From contig NC_082602.1 in NCBI RefSeq assembly GCF_030936135.1, forward strand, positions 27,593,965-27,657,964: a stretch of DNA of 64,000 nt, in the 5' to 3' direction. Both the position numbers and the translations under genes were made by a program. The notes under the pieces are model-generated. The model did no database searches. It worked only from the letters and a program-made list of their open reading frames with translations, and was not told where the DNA came from. The stretch is from Gavia stellata (taxonomy: Eukaryota > Chordata > Aves > Gaviiformes > Gaviidae). Positions 1 to 12,200 of this stretch are shown piece by piece (the first letter of the stretch is position 1; the number at the start of each line of letters is the position of its first letter).

Positions 1-25
1 AATCTTGCCTCCCAGACAGGGCAGC
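1..25 (-). CDS. COL17A1: possible start of COL17A1 exon 36 (cut by window edge)
   Basis: A good acceptor (TTGTCTCTGCCAG) lies at 26-38 on the sense strand. In phase 1 the bases after it read GCPVWEAR, which is not Gly-X-Y. Human collagen XVII does have short non-collagenous stretches here. It may be a real exon start or an intronic look-alike; too little sequence to decide. Confidence 0.25.
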
Positions 26-123
26 CTGGCAGAGACAATAAACATCACACATTAAATTAAGAACTGGATGCACAGCAATGCAAGCTGCCTGCAAAAACCA
101 CAGCAGAGGAGTAGTTTCCTCAC

Positions 124-204
124 CTGGAACACCTGGGGGTCCAGTGGGGCCAGCTGGGCCTGGGGGACCTGGTGGGCCTGGCAGAGCAATAGTTGACGAA
201 CCCT
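124..204 (-). CDS. COL17A1: COL17A1 exon 35 (short non-collagenous break and next collagen block)
   Basis: 81 nt with acceptor GTGTTTCAG and donor CCAG|GTGAGG. It encodes [20 protein letters not shown] then TGPPGVP (residues 795-821). The non-triplet stretch EGSSTIALP separates Col15 from the next collagenous domain. Upstream of the acceptor there is a TATG-type microsatellite and not a clear polypyrimidine tract. Confidence 0.9.
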
Positions 205-3200
205 CTGAAACACAAATGCATACATATACACATACATATACACATATATACATATATCCAGCGAACATGTAACAAATCTATTCTTAAGGAATCAAACTTC
301 TATAGCATATGTATTCTCTCAACACAGGGAGTCCCAGTACAGGTCTGACACACAGTCGAGATGAATTTAGAAGGCATAACAAAAAACAGAGAAAAATCCT
401 CCAAACGCAGAAGTGTTTGAACTCCCACAGCACTACATACCAGCACTTACGACTTTTCCTGGAGCTCCAGGTTCTCCTATGAAAAGAAAAAGACAAAAGA
501 TTAACTTCTTTTTTGGGGAAGATTTGTCTCTAGTTCAATGACATTGTCTTATTAAACATGTGATTTCTGTTCTATTTGCCCTTGATCTCTTGTCTGAGAA
601 GTCATAGCACTAGAAGGTCATGGGAGAAGCAACAGAGCTCAGCTAATCCAGAGGTATCTTCTGATCAGCTTTCCAAGTACTACTTCTGCCAGAATAGACA
701 ATAAGCCTTGATTTATCCGAGGCAGGCATACAGCTTCCACTGCAGTCACCAGGCATCATACTCTTATGCTCAGGGCAGAAACCAGGTTTGCTGTTTTTTC
801 AGTGGAGAATTGTCATGCTGAGTGCCTCAGCAGATGCCCTGCCTTTCATATATGCTTAGGGAGGCTTTGGCTACCGTCTGTTTCTCATACCTTCCCTTCC
901 TAAAGCCACTAGATGCCACTGTTGATTCAGGGACTGGCCAGCAGAGCTGCTAATCCTCCCTAAAATTAAGTGCTTAGAGAGAAAATGAGTATTAGGGAAG
1001 AAACAAAACTCACCTCTAGCCCCTGGTCGGCCTGGGTTGCCTGGCAGTCCTGATACAAGGTAGATGAACAATTTAAAATCGTTAGTTCAAATACTGTTTG
1101 TTCTACTTTTTCCAGGTACCCCAGTTGAGTAAGCAGGTCCCTGACAGCAAGTGGAGGAATTCACAGTGGACTGTAGACTGAGCTGGTAGTGTCCCTGGGC
1201 ATAGTTAAGGGCTTCCCTTCTCCCACTGCTCCCTGGACGATGGCACTGCTCCCTAGATTTACCTGTAGCTTCTTCCAGGTACTGCTGCCTGTCCTGAGGC
1301 TCCTGGATAAATTCCCTGGTGACTGGCCCCCCAAACCACCTCTGCTTGCAGATGTCACATCTTCTGTTTCCACCCCTATTGCTACATCCTCTCCCCTCTG
1401 TTTCTGCTGCTGATTAGAAGGACTTTTCAGTGATGCATGGGGAACTGAAACATGTTATTTGTTGCAAACTGTGTTTTGGGAAGAGGCAAATTTTCAAACA
1501 CTCCAAGGCCCTCCATTTCTCAAAAATTACACACCAACCACAAAACCTGTCTCAAAAGCCAAAGGAGATGCAGAAACCTTGGTATATCACTTTGGAAGCC
1601 CCGAGCAGCACAGAGGGAAAATTGCAAGTGTTTTTTGAGCCCATACCAAAGTGTGTCATTGATAAATTAGAACACTGTGGAAAAACCTACCTGGCGGTCC
1701 TTGGGGTCCTGTGAGACCTGGAAGAAAAAGGCAAAAATTCTGAGATGTCTAAACAAATTTCAGGTGGGAAAAGGATAGACAGGGAGAAAAAGATTATATT
1801 TACTTAACATTACAGCCCACAGCCCGCAAGTGGTGTAAATTGGCCTAGCACCTGGTATGTAAACTGAATGTTGGCTCATAGCAGCTGATGTTCTTGTTTG
1901 CAGTGTGTGCAATCCTGAGATCACAAAGGGTCTAGATTCCCTGTGTGTTTTCCTTTCATCACCATCTTACAGTACAGAGAGCCTCTACCAGCTTTAACTT
2001 CAAATTAAGACTGGAAATTGTTGACAAAGACATCTGTGTTCCTGACAGAGCAAAAAGTATTTTTGGTCTCCGTATGCTTTTACCTGGCTGTCCTGCATCT
2101 CCAGAGGGTCCTGGAGGGCCTCGGGCTCCTGGCATTCCCGTAAGACCTGGTTCACCTAGGGATATATAATCACCATTAACAAGCCAGAAGTCACTGACTT
2201 ACAAGCTACCAACCCATTCAAGCCTGACCACCAGCTGTCCTGCAGCACTTTCTACCTATTGTACCCTCACAGCCAACTAGCCAGTTCCAGCATCAGTGTC
2301 TGGGAGGTGAACATCAATGACGGAAGAGTTCTGTAGTGAGAAGTCGTCTGTCACAAGTTTACAGCCAGCTCCATTATACGTCTCAGTTCCATGCTTACAT
2401 GGTTGACTCTACAGTTCTTCTGAGACAGCAAGATCCCAGAACATGAATCTCCTGCCATCTTCTCCAACCCATTTCACAAATCAACCTCCTGCCAAATCAG
2501 GAAGTACCTGCACTTCTACCTCAAAGGAATCCCTTACCTTTTTCACCTGGCTGTCCATCACGGCCAGCTTGTCCTGTCCAAAGAAAAGAGATTGTTAGGG
2601 TTGCCCTGTTCTACTAAGCGGAGCACAGCCCTTAACAAAAGAGAGTGGCTTTTCATCATATTGCATACAAAAGAAACCTTGGCTGCAGTTCCTGAAGATC
2701 CAGAAAAAGTTCACTTGAAACTTAACTGTAGGACATCTTTTCTGAGTATACAGACTAATCTTAGCTCTCTAGAGAAAAGACCTAGAATCACAACCAATAA
2801 GATTCTACTCCCATGTTGTTTCCTTGTCTGTCCTCATAGAAACACACTCTGGGTGGAAATGATGTTGCCTCACATATAAACACAGCTGTTTTCTGTTACC
2901 CACCTATAGGTCCTTTAGCCCCTGGCTCTCCTGGAGGACCAGGCATTCCTCTTGAGCCTTGTTCACCTGCAGCAAAATAGTATGAAAATGAATCAAACAA
3001 ATCTTGGTGAAGATACAATTTATGACTGTCAGCAATATTTGGTGCTTTGCAATTGAAAAACAGCATTGACAGGATGTTCAGGCCTCATGATTTGTGACTG
3101 TCTCTGGGCATTAGAAAAGCTCAAGTGAAGTGAATACAGGGCACATGAGGGAGAATTTCCCTAAAGCTAAATACAAAGATTGCTACCAAGATTACCGGAC

Positions 3201-6200
3201 TCAAGGATGGGATCTATTTGTTTAAAACTTGGGTGCAAAAATAAAACTTCTATAACCAATAACATCATTATACTTCTTCAGAAAGCTAACTGGGATTGAC
3301 TGGGCTATACTGTTATTTGAAAACTCAAATAATGCACAAATATATTAGATAGGTTGTTACTCCAGGAAAACAATCCACTGACCTGTCATTCCACGAGAAC
3401 CCTTCTCACCCTGGTCACCTGTTGTACAAAAAAGGGAAGGATTCTGTGAGATTGTTTCATTGTAAAATGTTTCCATCAGAGAAAATAAAGCCTGCTTTCT
3501 GACAAGATCACAGAAGAAAAAGCCAAAGAAGGATAGGGTTAATACCCATGGACAGTATCCATATCTAAAGGAATCTGAAGAAAATATCCACAAAAGATAT
3601 TTAATTGATCAACTTACCTTTGGGTCCGGGGGCTCCAGTGGCTCCTTTCTCACCTGAAAGATATATGGATGATTGAAGAATAGCAACAACAAGTCAGAAG
3701 GCAAAGGAATTTCATACATCAAGAAAAGTCATAGGGGAAATACAGGTACCTTGATATCAGACAAACTCAAACTGGAAATTCCTTTCCTTCAGTACAGCTC
3801 CATCCATCCAACCATGTTTCCTCACTTAGACTGCTCTATTACCTCTGTGGCTCTTGTATTTCTCAATATTTGCCTGCAATCACTGACTAAGTCTAGTTCA
3901 TCCTCCCCTTTCCTCAGTCTTATGCTTTTCTTTGCCCCTAGCATCAAAATGCTACATGCTCAGACCAAGTCTGCTACTCAGCAGTGCTAGAAAGGCACAT
4001 CAGCTAGTGCTGCTGTAATTGCTGAGGGGAAGATCTGGACAGGCTGGATCGATGGGCTGAGGCCAACCGGATGAAGTTCAATAAGGCCAAGTGCCGGGTT
4101 CTACACTTCGGCCACAACAACCCCAGGCAACGCTACAGGCTTGGGGATGAGTGGCTGGAAAGTTCCCCCGCAGAAAAGGACCTGGGGGTGTTGATCGACA
4201 GCCGGCTGAATATGAGCCAGCAGTGTGCCCAGGTGGCCAAGAAGGCCAACGGCATCCTGGCTTGTATCAGAAATGGTGTGGCCAGCAGGAGCAGGGAGGT
4301 GATCATGCCTCTGTACTCGGCTCTGGTGAGGCCGCACCTCGAATACTGTGTTCAGTTTTGGGCCCCTCACTACAAGAAGGACATTGAGGTGCTGGAGCGT
4401 GTCCAGAGAAGGGCGACGAAGCTGGTGAGGGGTCTGGAACACAAGTCTTATGAGGAGCGGCTGAGGGAGCTGGGGTTGTTTAGCCTGGAGAAGAGGAGGC
4501 TGAGGGGAGACCTTATCGCTCTCTACAACTACCTGAAAGGGGGTTGCAGAGAGGTGGGTGTTGGTCTCTTCTCCCAAGTGACTAGTGACAGGACTAGAGG
4601 AAATGGCCTCAAGTTGCGACAGGGGAGGTTCAGGCTAGACATTAGGAAAAAGTTCTTCACTGAGAGAGTGGTGAAACACTGGAATAGGCTGCCCAGGGAG
4701 GTGGTAGAGTCACCCTCCCTGGAGGTATTCAAGGAGCGTGTGGATGTGGCATTGTGGGATGTAGCTTGATGGACATGGTGCTGTGTGGTGTTGGGTGGGT
4801 TGTGGCTTGTTATTGTTGTTGTGTGGCGTGGGTTTTGTGTTTTTTTTTTTTTTTTTTTTTTTTTCCCCAGGTTGGACTCGATGATCTTACAGGTCTTTTC
4901 CAACCGTACTGATTCTGTGATTCTGTGATTCTGTGAAGAGAAGCTTACCTTTAGCACCTGGGAGACCTGCTTCTCCTCTAAATCCTTGTAGGCCGGGAGG
5001 ACCTGCAGAAAAATGAGATGGGGGGTTTAATCCATCCCACTCACCATTATGCATCACTGAAGAAGAAAAACTGTGAGAAGTTGTCACTCTGTTTTTGTTT
5101 TCTCTAGTCTCCAGATGCCATAGCAAAGGAATGCAGCACTCACCTGGAGGACCTTGTGGGCCTGGAGAACCCATCAGACCTGTGAATAAGGAATATGGAT
5201 TTTCTTTCAGTAACACCACAATTAGAAAATGAACAAATCCCTTTCCGTTTGCCCAACAGCATCCACAACCCAATAGGTGTTTAGCAGATTGGAATTCCCC
5301 CAGCCACTAGAAGAATTTTCATCACTGGCATCCTCAAAACCAGGACAACAAATCTACACAATTTATTTCTTGTGATATAGAGGAAGTGTTTTTCCCTAAA
5401 GTAAGGTAAAGAGACTCAAGCCTTCCATCTTGGCTGAGAAGCTGGGATCTGTGCTTCAGGTGGGACCCATTTTTTATAGTGCAATTTTTATCTGTTACAT
5501 GGATTGTAGAGCTGTAACTGTTAGAAGTCTGTTAGGGATATGGAGTTTACCTTATTATTTCTGAAAGCAGAGAACAAACAGCTGGAAACATCACACATCT
5601 TAAAGATTAGTGTTTTGAGAAACCTCCCTGCCAATCCCCCCTCTCACTAAAAATCTCCAAGAATTTATTGCTCTAAAGGTTATGGGTACCTATCAAAGTA
5701 CATTTTATTTAAAATGAGGACCATCAGTTCACTTTTCTGATTACTGCAGTGCAACACAAGTGAAACAGGAAGACTGGAGTGCTCATTTACTCCTAACCAG
5801 CCTGCTAGGCTCTCTCTGTTCATCTTCATATTTACCTTTAAGGCCAGCAGAACCTGGGGGACCAGGTGGCCCTGGAGGACCTGGCTCACCAACACCACCT
5901 GCAGAATAAGAGCATGAATACATACTGTAGAATACAATTGTGACCCCATTTTTCTATTATCCCATCTCCTGTTATTCTTTCTCTGGCAAGTGTCATGAAT
6001 AATCTGCTGGTCAGTTCAAAACACCCAAATAAGCATGCGTTGTCCAAGAAAAAAATCCCATCTCACTGGGCTTTAGGTAAGCAAGACAAATCCCCCAACT
6101 TTGATGACTTAGATAACAGGGAAGAAGACGACCTTGAAACTAAGCACTTTTGGTTCTGTCAAACTCAAACCTGACTGTGAAACCTGGCAAAATGAAACAA

Positions 6201-9200
6201 CTGTTGTTTACTCATTGTAAGTTTGGCAAAAAAAATCCCTTAAGCCATATTTGTCTGTGTTGGGAAATGTCTAAAATGCAATCTGGATTTGAATAATCAA
6301 ATCAAATTCTATCACTGAGCTGTTTTATAGATTGGGACCAAACTCTAGCTTTTGTCCATCTCTGCCTTATCCAAGAATGGGACACCTAGTTCCTACCTCT
6401 ATCTCCTTTTTCTCCAAATCCAGGTGGTCCAGGCTCCCCTCGAGGCCCTGGTAGCCCTTCTCGACCTCTTTGTCCCATGGGACCTTCTATGCCAGGATCA
6501 CCTATAGGAAACAAATGCCTTGCAAAAAAAAGGTGTCTTTATGGGAGGGGTTGGGCAAAAGGATCCATGGCCACCTCCATGGGGGAAGGCAATGATAACA
6601 CCAACCTGGTATCTGTATTCCCATGCCATGTGTCAATCAGTTGTGAAAGACTCACAGCATTGATCGAAATGCTTACCCATGCTGCCCTTTTGTCCTTTTG
6701 GTCCTTCTGGTCCTTGGTGCCCAATTGGACCAGGAATGCCTGGAAAGAAAAAGACAATAAATGTTCAGAGTCCTTGTCTGTGTACCATGAAAGAATAACA
6801 TGCATGTTAAGGGAACCTGGGAACCTGAGGCCTGGAGGGATTCATCAGCTGGTGTAAAGAATATACTACTTGGAAGGTGGGTGCTTGAACAGGGATATCT
6901 TTAGAAGAACACAATACATGTAAGAGCACAAGGAAGTTGGGCTAAATACTCATGCAGCTGTGGGACTCTTTCAAAGGTAGGCTGGGATCTTCACAACCCC
7001 AAATTAGGCATCTTCAACTCAGTGGAAGTCAGGCTGAGGCCTTGCTTGTAACCAAGTCTCTGAGCTGTGTCTGTAGCTCGGCACCAAGGTATTAATCAAG
7101 TGACTTAATCTATGCTAAATATTGACTCTTTAGAGAACCACCTCAAGCCAGGTTTGCAGTGCAAAATTTGTTCTTGCCTACAGTGACGGCCCTAAATGTC
7201 CTCCCTCAAAGGGGAATTGTACTACTGCCCACCTGGGACACCAGGAAGTCCTCGCTCTCCTGTAGGGAGAAAGAAATAGACAGTTAGTGGGGAATAGGTC
7301 TTCCCTGTTTGTCACTTTGGCCAACCCTCACTTCCCATAAAATGGAGTTTATGTTCCTGGCATGTTTGCAAGTTCTACCATCTTCAGCAATGCCACATTG
7401 GCCCCCTCATAGTTATGCAATGGATTGAATCATTCACACCACGCAAAATCCTCTGAAGCACTCTGTGATTAAACCAGGTAGAGCCTGGCTTCAGGAATCA
7501 CTTTCATCCAGGTGAAAGAAGTTTCTAGATTCAAAGTGAGATCCGTTTTCTCTTCTACTCTGAAATATAAAATTGTCTTTGCCCAGAAGAGCAAAAAAAC
7601 CCAACCATCACAACAATCTCTGAACTACAGAATGCATCAAGTTTTGGAGTAACAAAAATTCATTTGCTATCCAGGCCCTATGGCAGACTGCCAATCTACC
7701 TGAGAAAGCAGAGAACTCCAGACTCACCTCTGGGACCTTGAATTCCCATGTCACCTGAGAAAAGAAGAAAAAAAAATCAGCAGAGTTCTTGGTAAGATTT
7801 CCAATGATTACTCATTCATTTTGTTTTTCTATTTGCTTTCCCACATTCAATGAAACATGAAGGAGTTTTGGGTGAACAGGGACACTTCACACTTGGATAG
7901 TGCAGGATCAGACCCATCCCACTAGTGGCAAACAGGATCTGGCCTTTCACAGTGGCACTGTGCAAGATTGGGCCTCCTGTATTAGTTCTGCATGGGATCA
8001 GGCCCTCTACAGTTTATGTGTCAAACTAGTATTACATTCTTTTTCTTCAAGTATAAACCAGCTTCATCTTTCTTATTGCCAGTTGCCCCTTGTGGCAACA
8101 TCCACCCCGAACTTGTGCATTGCCAGAGCCAAGGAATAGGGCAGGGGAAGAGAAGGACTGTATAGCTGTACCTTTCTCACCAGGTTCTCCTCTCTCTCCT
8201 CGGAAGTAGCCTGTAAAAGGAAGTGAAGGGGCTGTTAGAGTGCATTTCACAACAGAATAGCTACTCACTTCACATACAAGGATCTTTCTATTTGGATTTT
8301 GAGGCTGCAGGCAGCACAGTCTATCAAGCACACTATGGCTTTTTAAGTATAGTTTCCTCAGCAAATTTGCTTTTGCAAATCCATGAAACTTCTGAAGCTG
8401 GGAGAATGTAGGGTCCTCTGCTCTCAACCTGTTTCCATCATCTGCTAAACAGAAGTAAATCGTCTTTCCCTCGCCAACAAAAGTAGCATGAGAAATAAGG
8501 TGTGGGTTCATTTTTCAATGTAGTTCTTTCAAAAGGCAAAGCTCACTTGCTGAGCTCACAGCAATCCTGGCACATCCTGATACATCCTGGCACAGGATGG
8601 CATGTCCACAACCTCCTTTCTTCTCTCTTTTCTGCTGGATTTAAGGGATGCACCACCAGTGTTAGTGGCAGCACTCTCAGCTCCAGCACAGTCTGTCTGT
8701 GAGGACAGGTGAGGGCACTATTTTTGACAGACTTCATTGCACTCTAGAAGTCCTGGTCTTTAGGCCTTTAGGCAATCAAATCCTCCCACTCCCCTTTAAA
8801 TAATCTGGTCTCATGCAGCATTACAAACATTGACTCTACTCACCTCGTTCTACTTCCTTGTTCAGTCTGTTTTTCACCATCAACCAAACTGACTCTTCAT
8901 TTTCATAAGGGAAGGTTGAGGAGGGTGAAATACCATGAAGAAAGTCTACCCTTGAAACATCCTTTTCTATTTTTGAATTCCCTTGGTTAATTGTCAGGAG
9001 GCCGCCATTGATTTTTTCCAGGTTTTCCACACGAGACTTCAGCTTTCTCACTTCTTCCGCTGGAAAGTTGAAGTAAAATACTAGGGAACATGCTGTCACA
9101 GACATGTGCCTGAAATACCTACTTCTAATAGCAGGGACAAGGCAACACTGTGTCAGGTAGCTATGGCCACTGAATTTTGCAGGATTATTCTTTCTATCTT

Positions 9201-12200
9201 TTTTTCTAGCAGGGATATCTGGAGCTTAAATGACAACTTTGGAATCTGTTAGTCTCTGAGAAGTAAGACCTCAGATCTCAGGAGTTTTCCTGTTCTACTC
9301 ACTCCAAGACTATATAACCCCTCATCAAAGGTTTATATTCCATATCCATTCTTTCTGTCCATTTGGAGTACCTCAGTGGCAGTCACCACCAAGCTGAAAG
9401 TGCTCCTCCTCAGTTCTCTGGCTTCATATCTCTGGTACTTGGCCTCTTTGCCAGCTTACACCCTCTGTTTGTCTTTCTATCCCATTCAACATTTTGTTCT
9501 TCAGGTATTTCTTACCCAGAGCAATGAGTCCAAAAAGCAATCCAAGGAGAAACAACCAGGCCAGAAGCAAACCCAGGAGCCATTTCCACCAGCTACAGCA
9601 GGAACCACAAGGACACCAGGACGGTGCTGACCCAATTGCACCCCCTGCATCACCATTTCGTATTTCTGGAAGAGGGAAGGGGCAGTCTCCTGGTTAATGA
9701 AGAGTTCCTTGACTTCAGAGTCAAGAAACCCTTGAGAATAAGGACATCAAGGTCTAATCCATTATACAAAGGGCTACAGAGAAAAATCTTTACACCCCAC
9801 TCTGCACACGTTGGGTGTAATTCTAGTCCCTGTGGAAGCTGGGAACAGCATTCCCAACAGGGGGAATCCCTGTGGAAGCTGGGAATTCCAACAGGGGACA
9901 ATAGTCGGTGCTTTTTAAAATAAGAGCTGAAAAATGTTATCCCCTAGGTATCAATTTTTTGTACAGTTTTGAGCCATAAATGACAGCAATAGCCAGCATA
10001 GTCTGTCTGAGCCCTCTCCTCCCCATAAGTCTGTCCTGGTAGCAGGATGCAGCTGTATTGTCAGCTATCTGATTTTCTCCAGCAACAAAAAAATACCCCA
10101 ACTGCCCACTCATCCGCAATCAAATCACTGGCACCAATTTCTCTGGTGTGTGCTCTGCTCATTGCAGACAGAGTAGACTCCTGAACATGCCTTCCCTTGG
10201 ATATCATTGCACAGAGATCACTCATGTCACTCAAGAATGATTGTTTTTTGTATATTGTGCTTTGGAGCTCCCTCCAATGAAAGTCTGAATCGCATCACTT
10301 ACCTGCGTAAGTTGCTTTGTCCCTTGTTGGCATGGATTTCAGTCCTCCTGTTTTAACAGCAGTAAAAGACATTTTAACAGTCTTTCTATGCATGATCAAA
10401 CTTAGACCATGGGCTTACAACAGGGAGGCAGTAACAGAGGCAGATGGAGAAAGTTCTATTGCATTGCCACAGGGACAAATTCTCACCATTTGCATCCGAT
10501 TTTAGGCCAGTATCTGTAGCGTAAGAGGAGGAAAATCCCTGCTTCTCTTTCTTCAAGGTGTCTTCTACAAAGGATCCTCGACAGGAACCAAATATAATTA
10601 AAAACATTACACTAGAAGTTCAACCAGGTCTATCTTCTTTCATTGGCAAAAGGCATGTTTTTTACTGGGAAGCCGCAATAGCTCTGTGTGTTTAAAGTAG
10701 ATCTAGTTTTTGCTTTCAAAGCTCTTGAGCTTTGTGAAATGTTCCAAGGAACACTCTGGAGCTTCAAATGCAAAATCTAGACCTAGATTGCAGCTGACAT
10801 GGCTAAAAGCTAACTGCCTGCCAGAGCTTCTTGTTTGGCTTGCAGGGGTTTGAGTCTGGTGCAGTGTCCTGAACTCTGAACTCCCCCTATGATCAGTCTC
10901 CATTTCTCTGCCCTCAGCATATCCACATATCCCAAAGAAGAGAATTTACCTCCATTAAGCCCAGTGTTAGAGGCACTAAAGACTTTGCCACTGTCCTTTG
11001 TCATGATCAAGAGCTCCATCTCCTTCTTTGCTGGGGCATTCTCCTTCTCCAGCAGCAGGAATTTGCAGTCTTTGCGCAGAATGTCATCTCCCTGGGAGCT
11101 CAAAATGGTTCCCCCTGGAATATTGGTAAAGGATGGGAAAGAGGAGGAGAAGGAGGAGATGAGTGTGGGCCAATGAGTCATAACTACAAGACGCAATACT
11201 TTTGTTCATTAAAATCGGTAGTCCCGTTGTGATTGGGGTTGCTACTACTATAAACACCAGTAAGAGACACACTGGTCACTGAAGCTAAGAGGAGAGCTGT
11301 GCGTTTCACTGAATTTCTTTAGAGATGTGCATTTCACTAGCAGGGGAGCAACTGCTACCAGAAATGGAGACCATCTGGAATTCAATCACATATAGAAATT
11401 CTTTGCTCAATGACCTCTTTGCTTCTCAAACACACTTAGTATAGAATCATAGAAACTTAGTCTGAGAGAGACAGTCAAGAGGCATCAGAATCAGCACATA
11501 CCAAGCGGAGGAGCACCTCTAGCAGACCTACTCTGTCAAGCACAAAGCACTCTATATCCTTGGGAGCCAGGCATGGTTATGAGGCATTGAACTGTAGCTT
11601 ACTGAGGTTGGGCACAGGCCAAACAAGGCTGAAAAACATAGGTGTGGTTACCCTTCTCCCATTAGGCAGTATCAAGTATGCCTGGAATGGTGTACAAACC
11701 TGAATTTACACACAAATTGACACAACATTGAAAATCAAGATACCCAGAATGGTATTACTCCATTACTGTAGCACAAACCTGGAATAAACCTCTATTAGAA
11801 ATGTTATCATAACTTCTGTGGTATTCACATCTATTTTTAAACCTCATCTTTGGGAGTCCTTGGATTACAAAAGAAACTTGGCTTCCCTTATACAAAAAAT
11901 AAAAGACTAATTTATAGTTCTAAGAGTTGCAGAAAAAAGATGGAAAAGATGAATCCCAACCATTCAAGGACAAAAGGCCAGTAGAAAGACCTCAACTTCT
12001 CTCATTAAAAAAAAATAATAATCGGATCATGCATAAGTCAATTGCTTGATTTTTGAGTGGTTGAGGCTGGAACTACTGCAAAATGATGTTGAAGAGCAAC
12101 CTTGCAAATGTTTTGGCTTCAAATGAAGCACGATTTCACATGTGTGATCTTCTATCCAGTTACCTGCCTGTTGAGCAGAAACAGCTGCAATTAAATCATC

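Larger units (their letters stand above)
205..8843 (-). other. COL17A1 introns 18-34 (between collagen-coding exons)
   Basis: Introns above 300 nt here are 477-1013, 1050-1690, 1718-2083, 2156-2537, 2574-2903, 2967-3382, 3654-4948, 5180-5835, 5899-6396, 6740-7232, 7260-7727, 7755-8171 and 8211-8843. The intron at 3654-4948 is mostly a CR1 element; 7755-8171 holds a degenerate tandem repeat. In the others I see no gene, RNA or clear repeat. Confidence 0.8.

Noticed and set aside
1-25. Alternative frame of the leftmost possible exon (ALSGRQD, like a GLPGHQE stretch)
   Set aside because: This frame does not follow from the phase-1 end of exon 35 with the visible acceptor, and the window ends before it can be tested.
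218-257. CRISPR-like or regulatory repeat array
   Set aside because: Simple TA/CATA microsatellite without spacers; vertebrate nuclear DNA.
445-450. GTAAGT inside exon 34 as the main donor
   Set aside because: With the canonical acceptor it breaks the frame; the GTATGT donor 10 nt later rebuilds the conserved junction. Kept only as an alternative-splice finding.
4101-4577. 158-codon minus-strand ORF inside the CR1
   Set aside because: Shadow of the open CR1 ORF2 frame on the other strand.
11441-11640. CR1-like TAGAATCATAGAA word as another CR1 copy
   Set aside because: Only the tail-like word is visible; no adjoining CR1 3'UTR can be aligned by eye.
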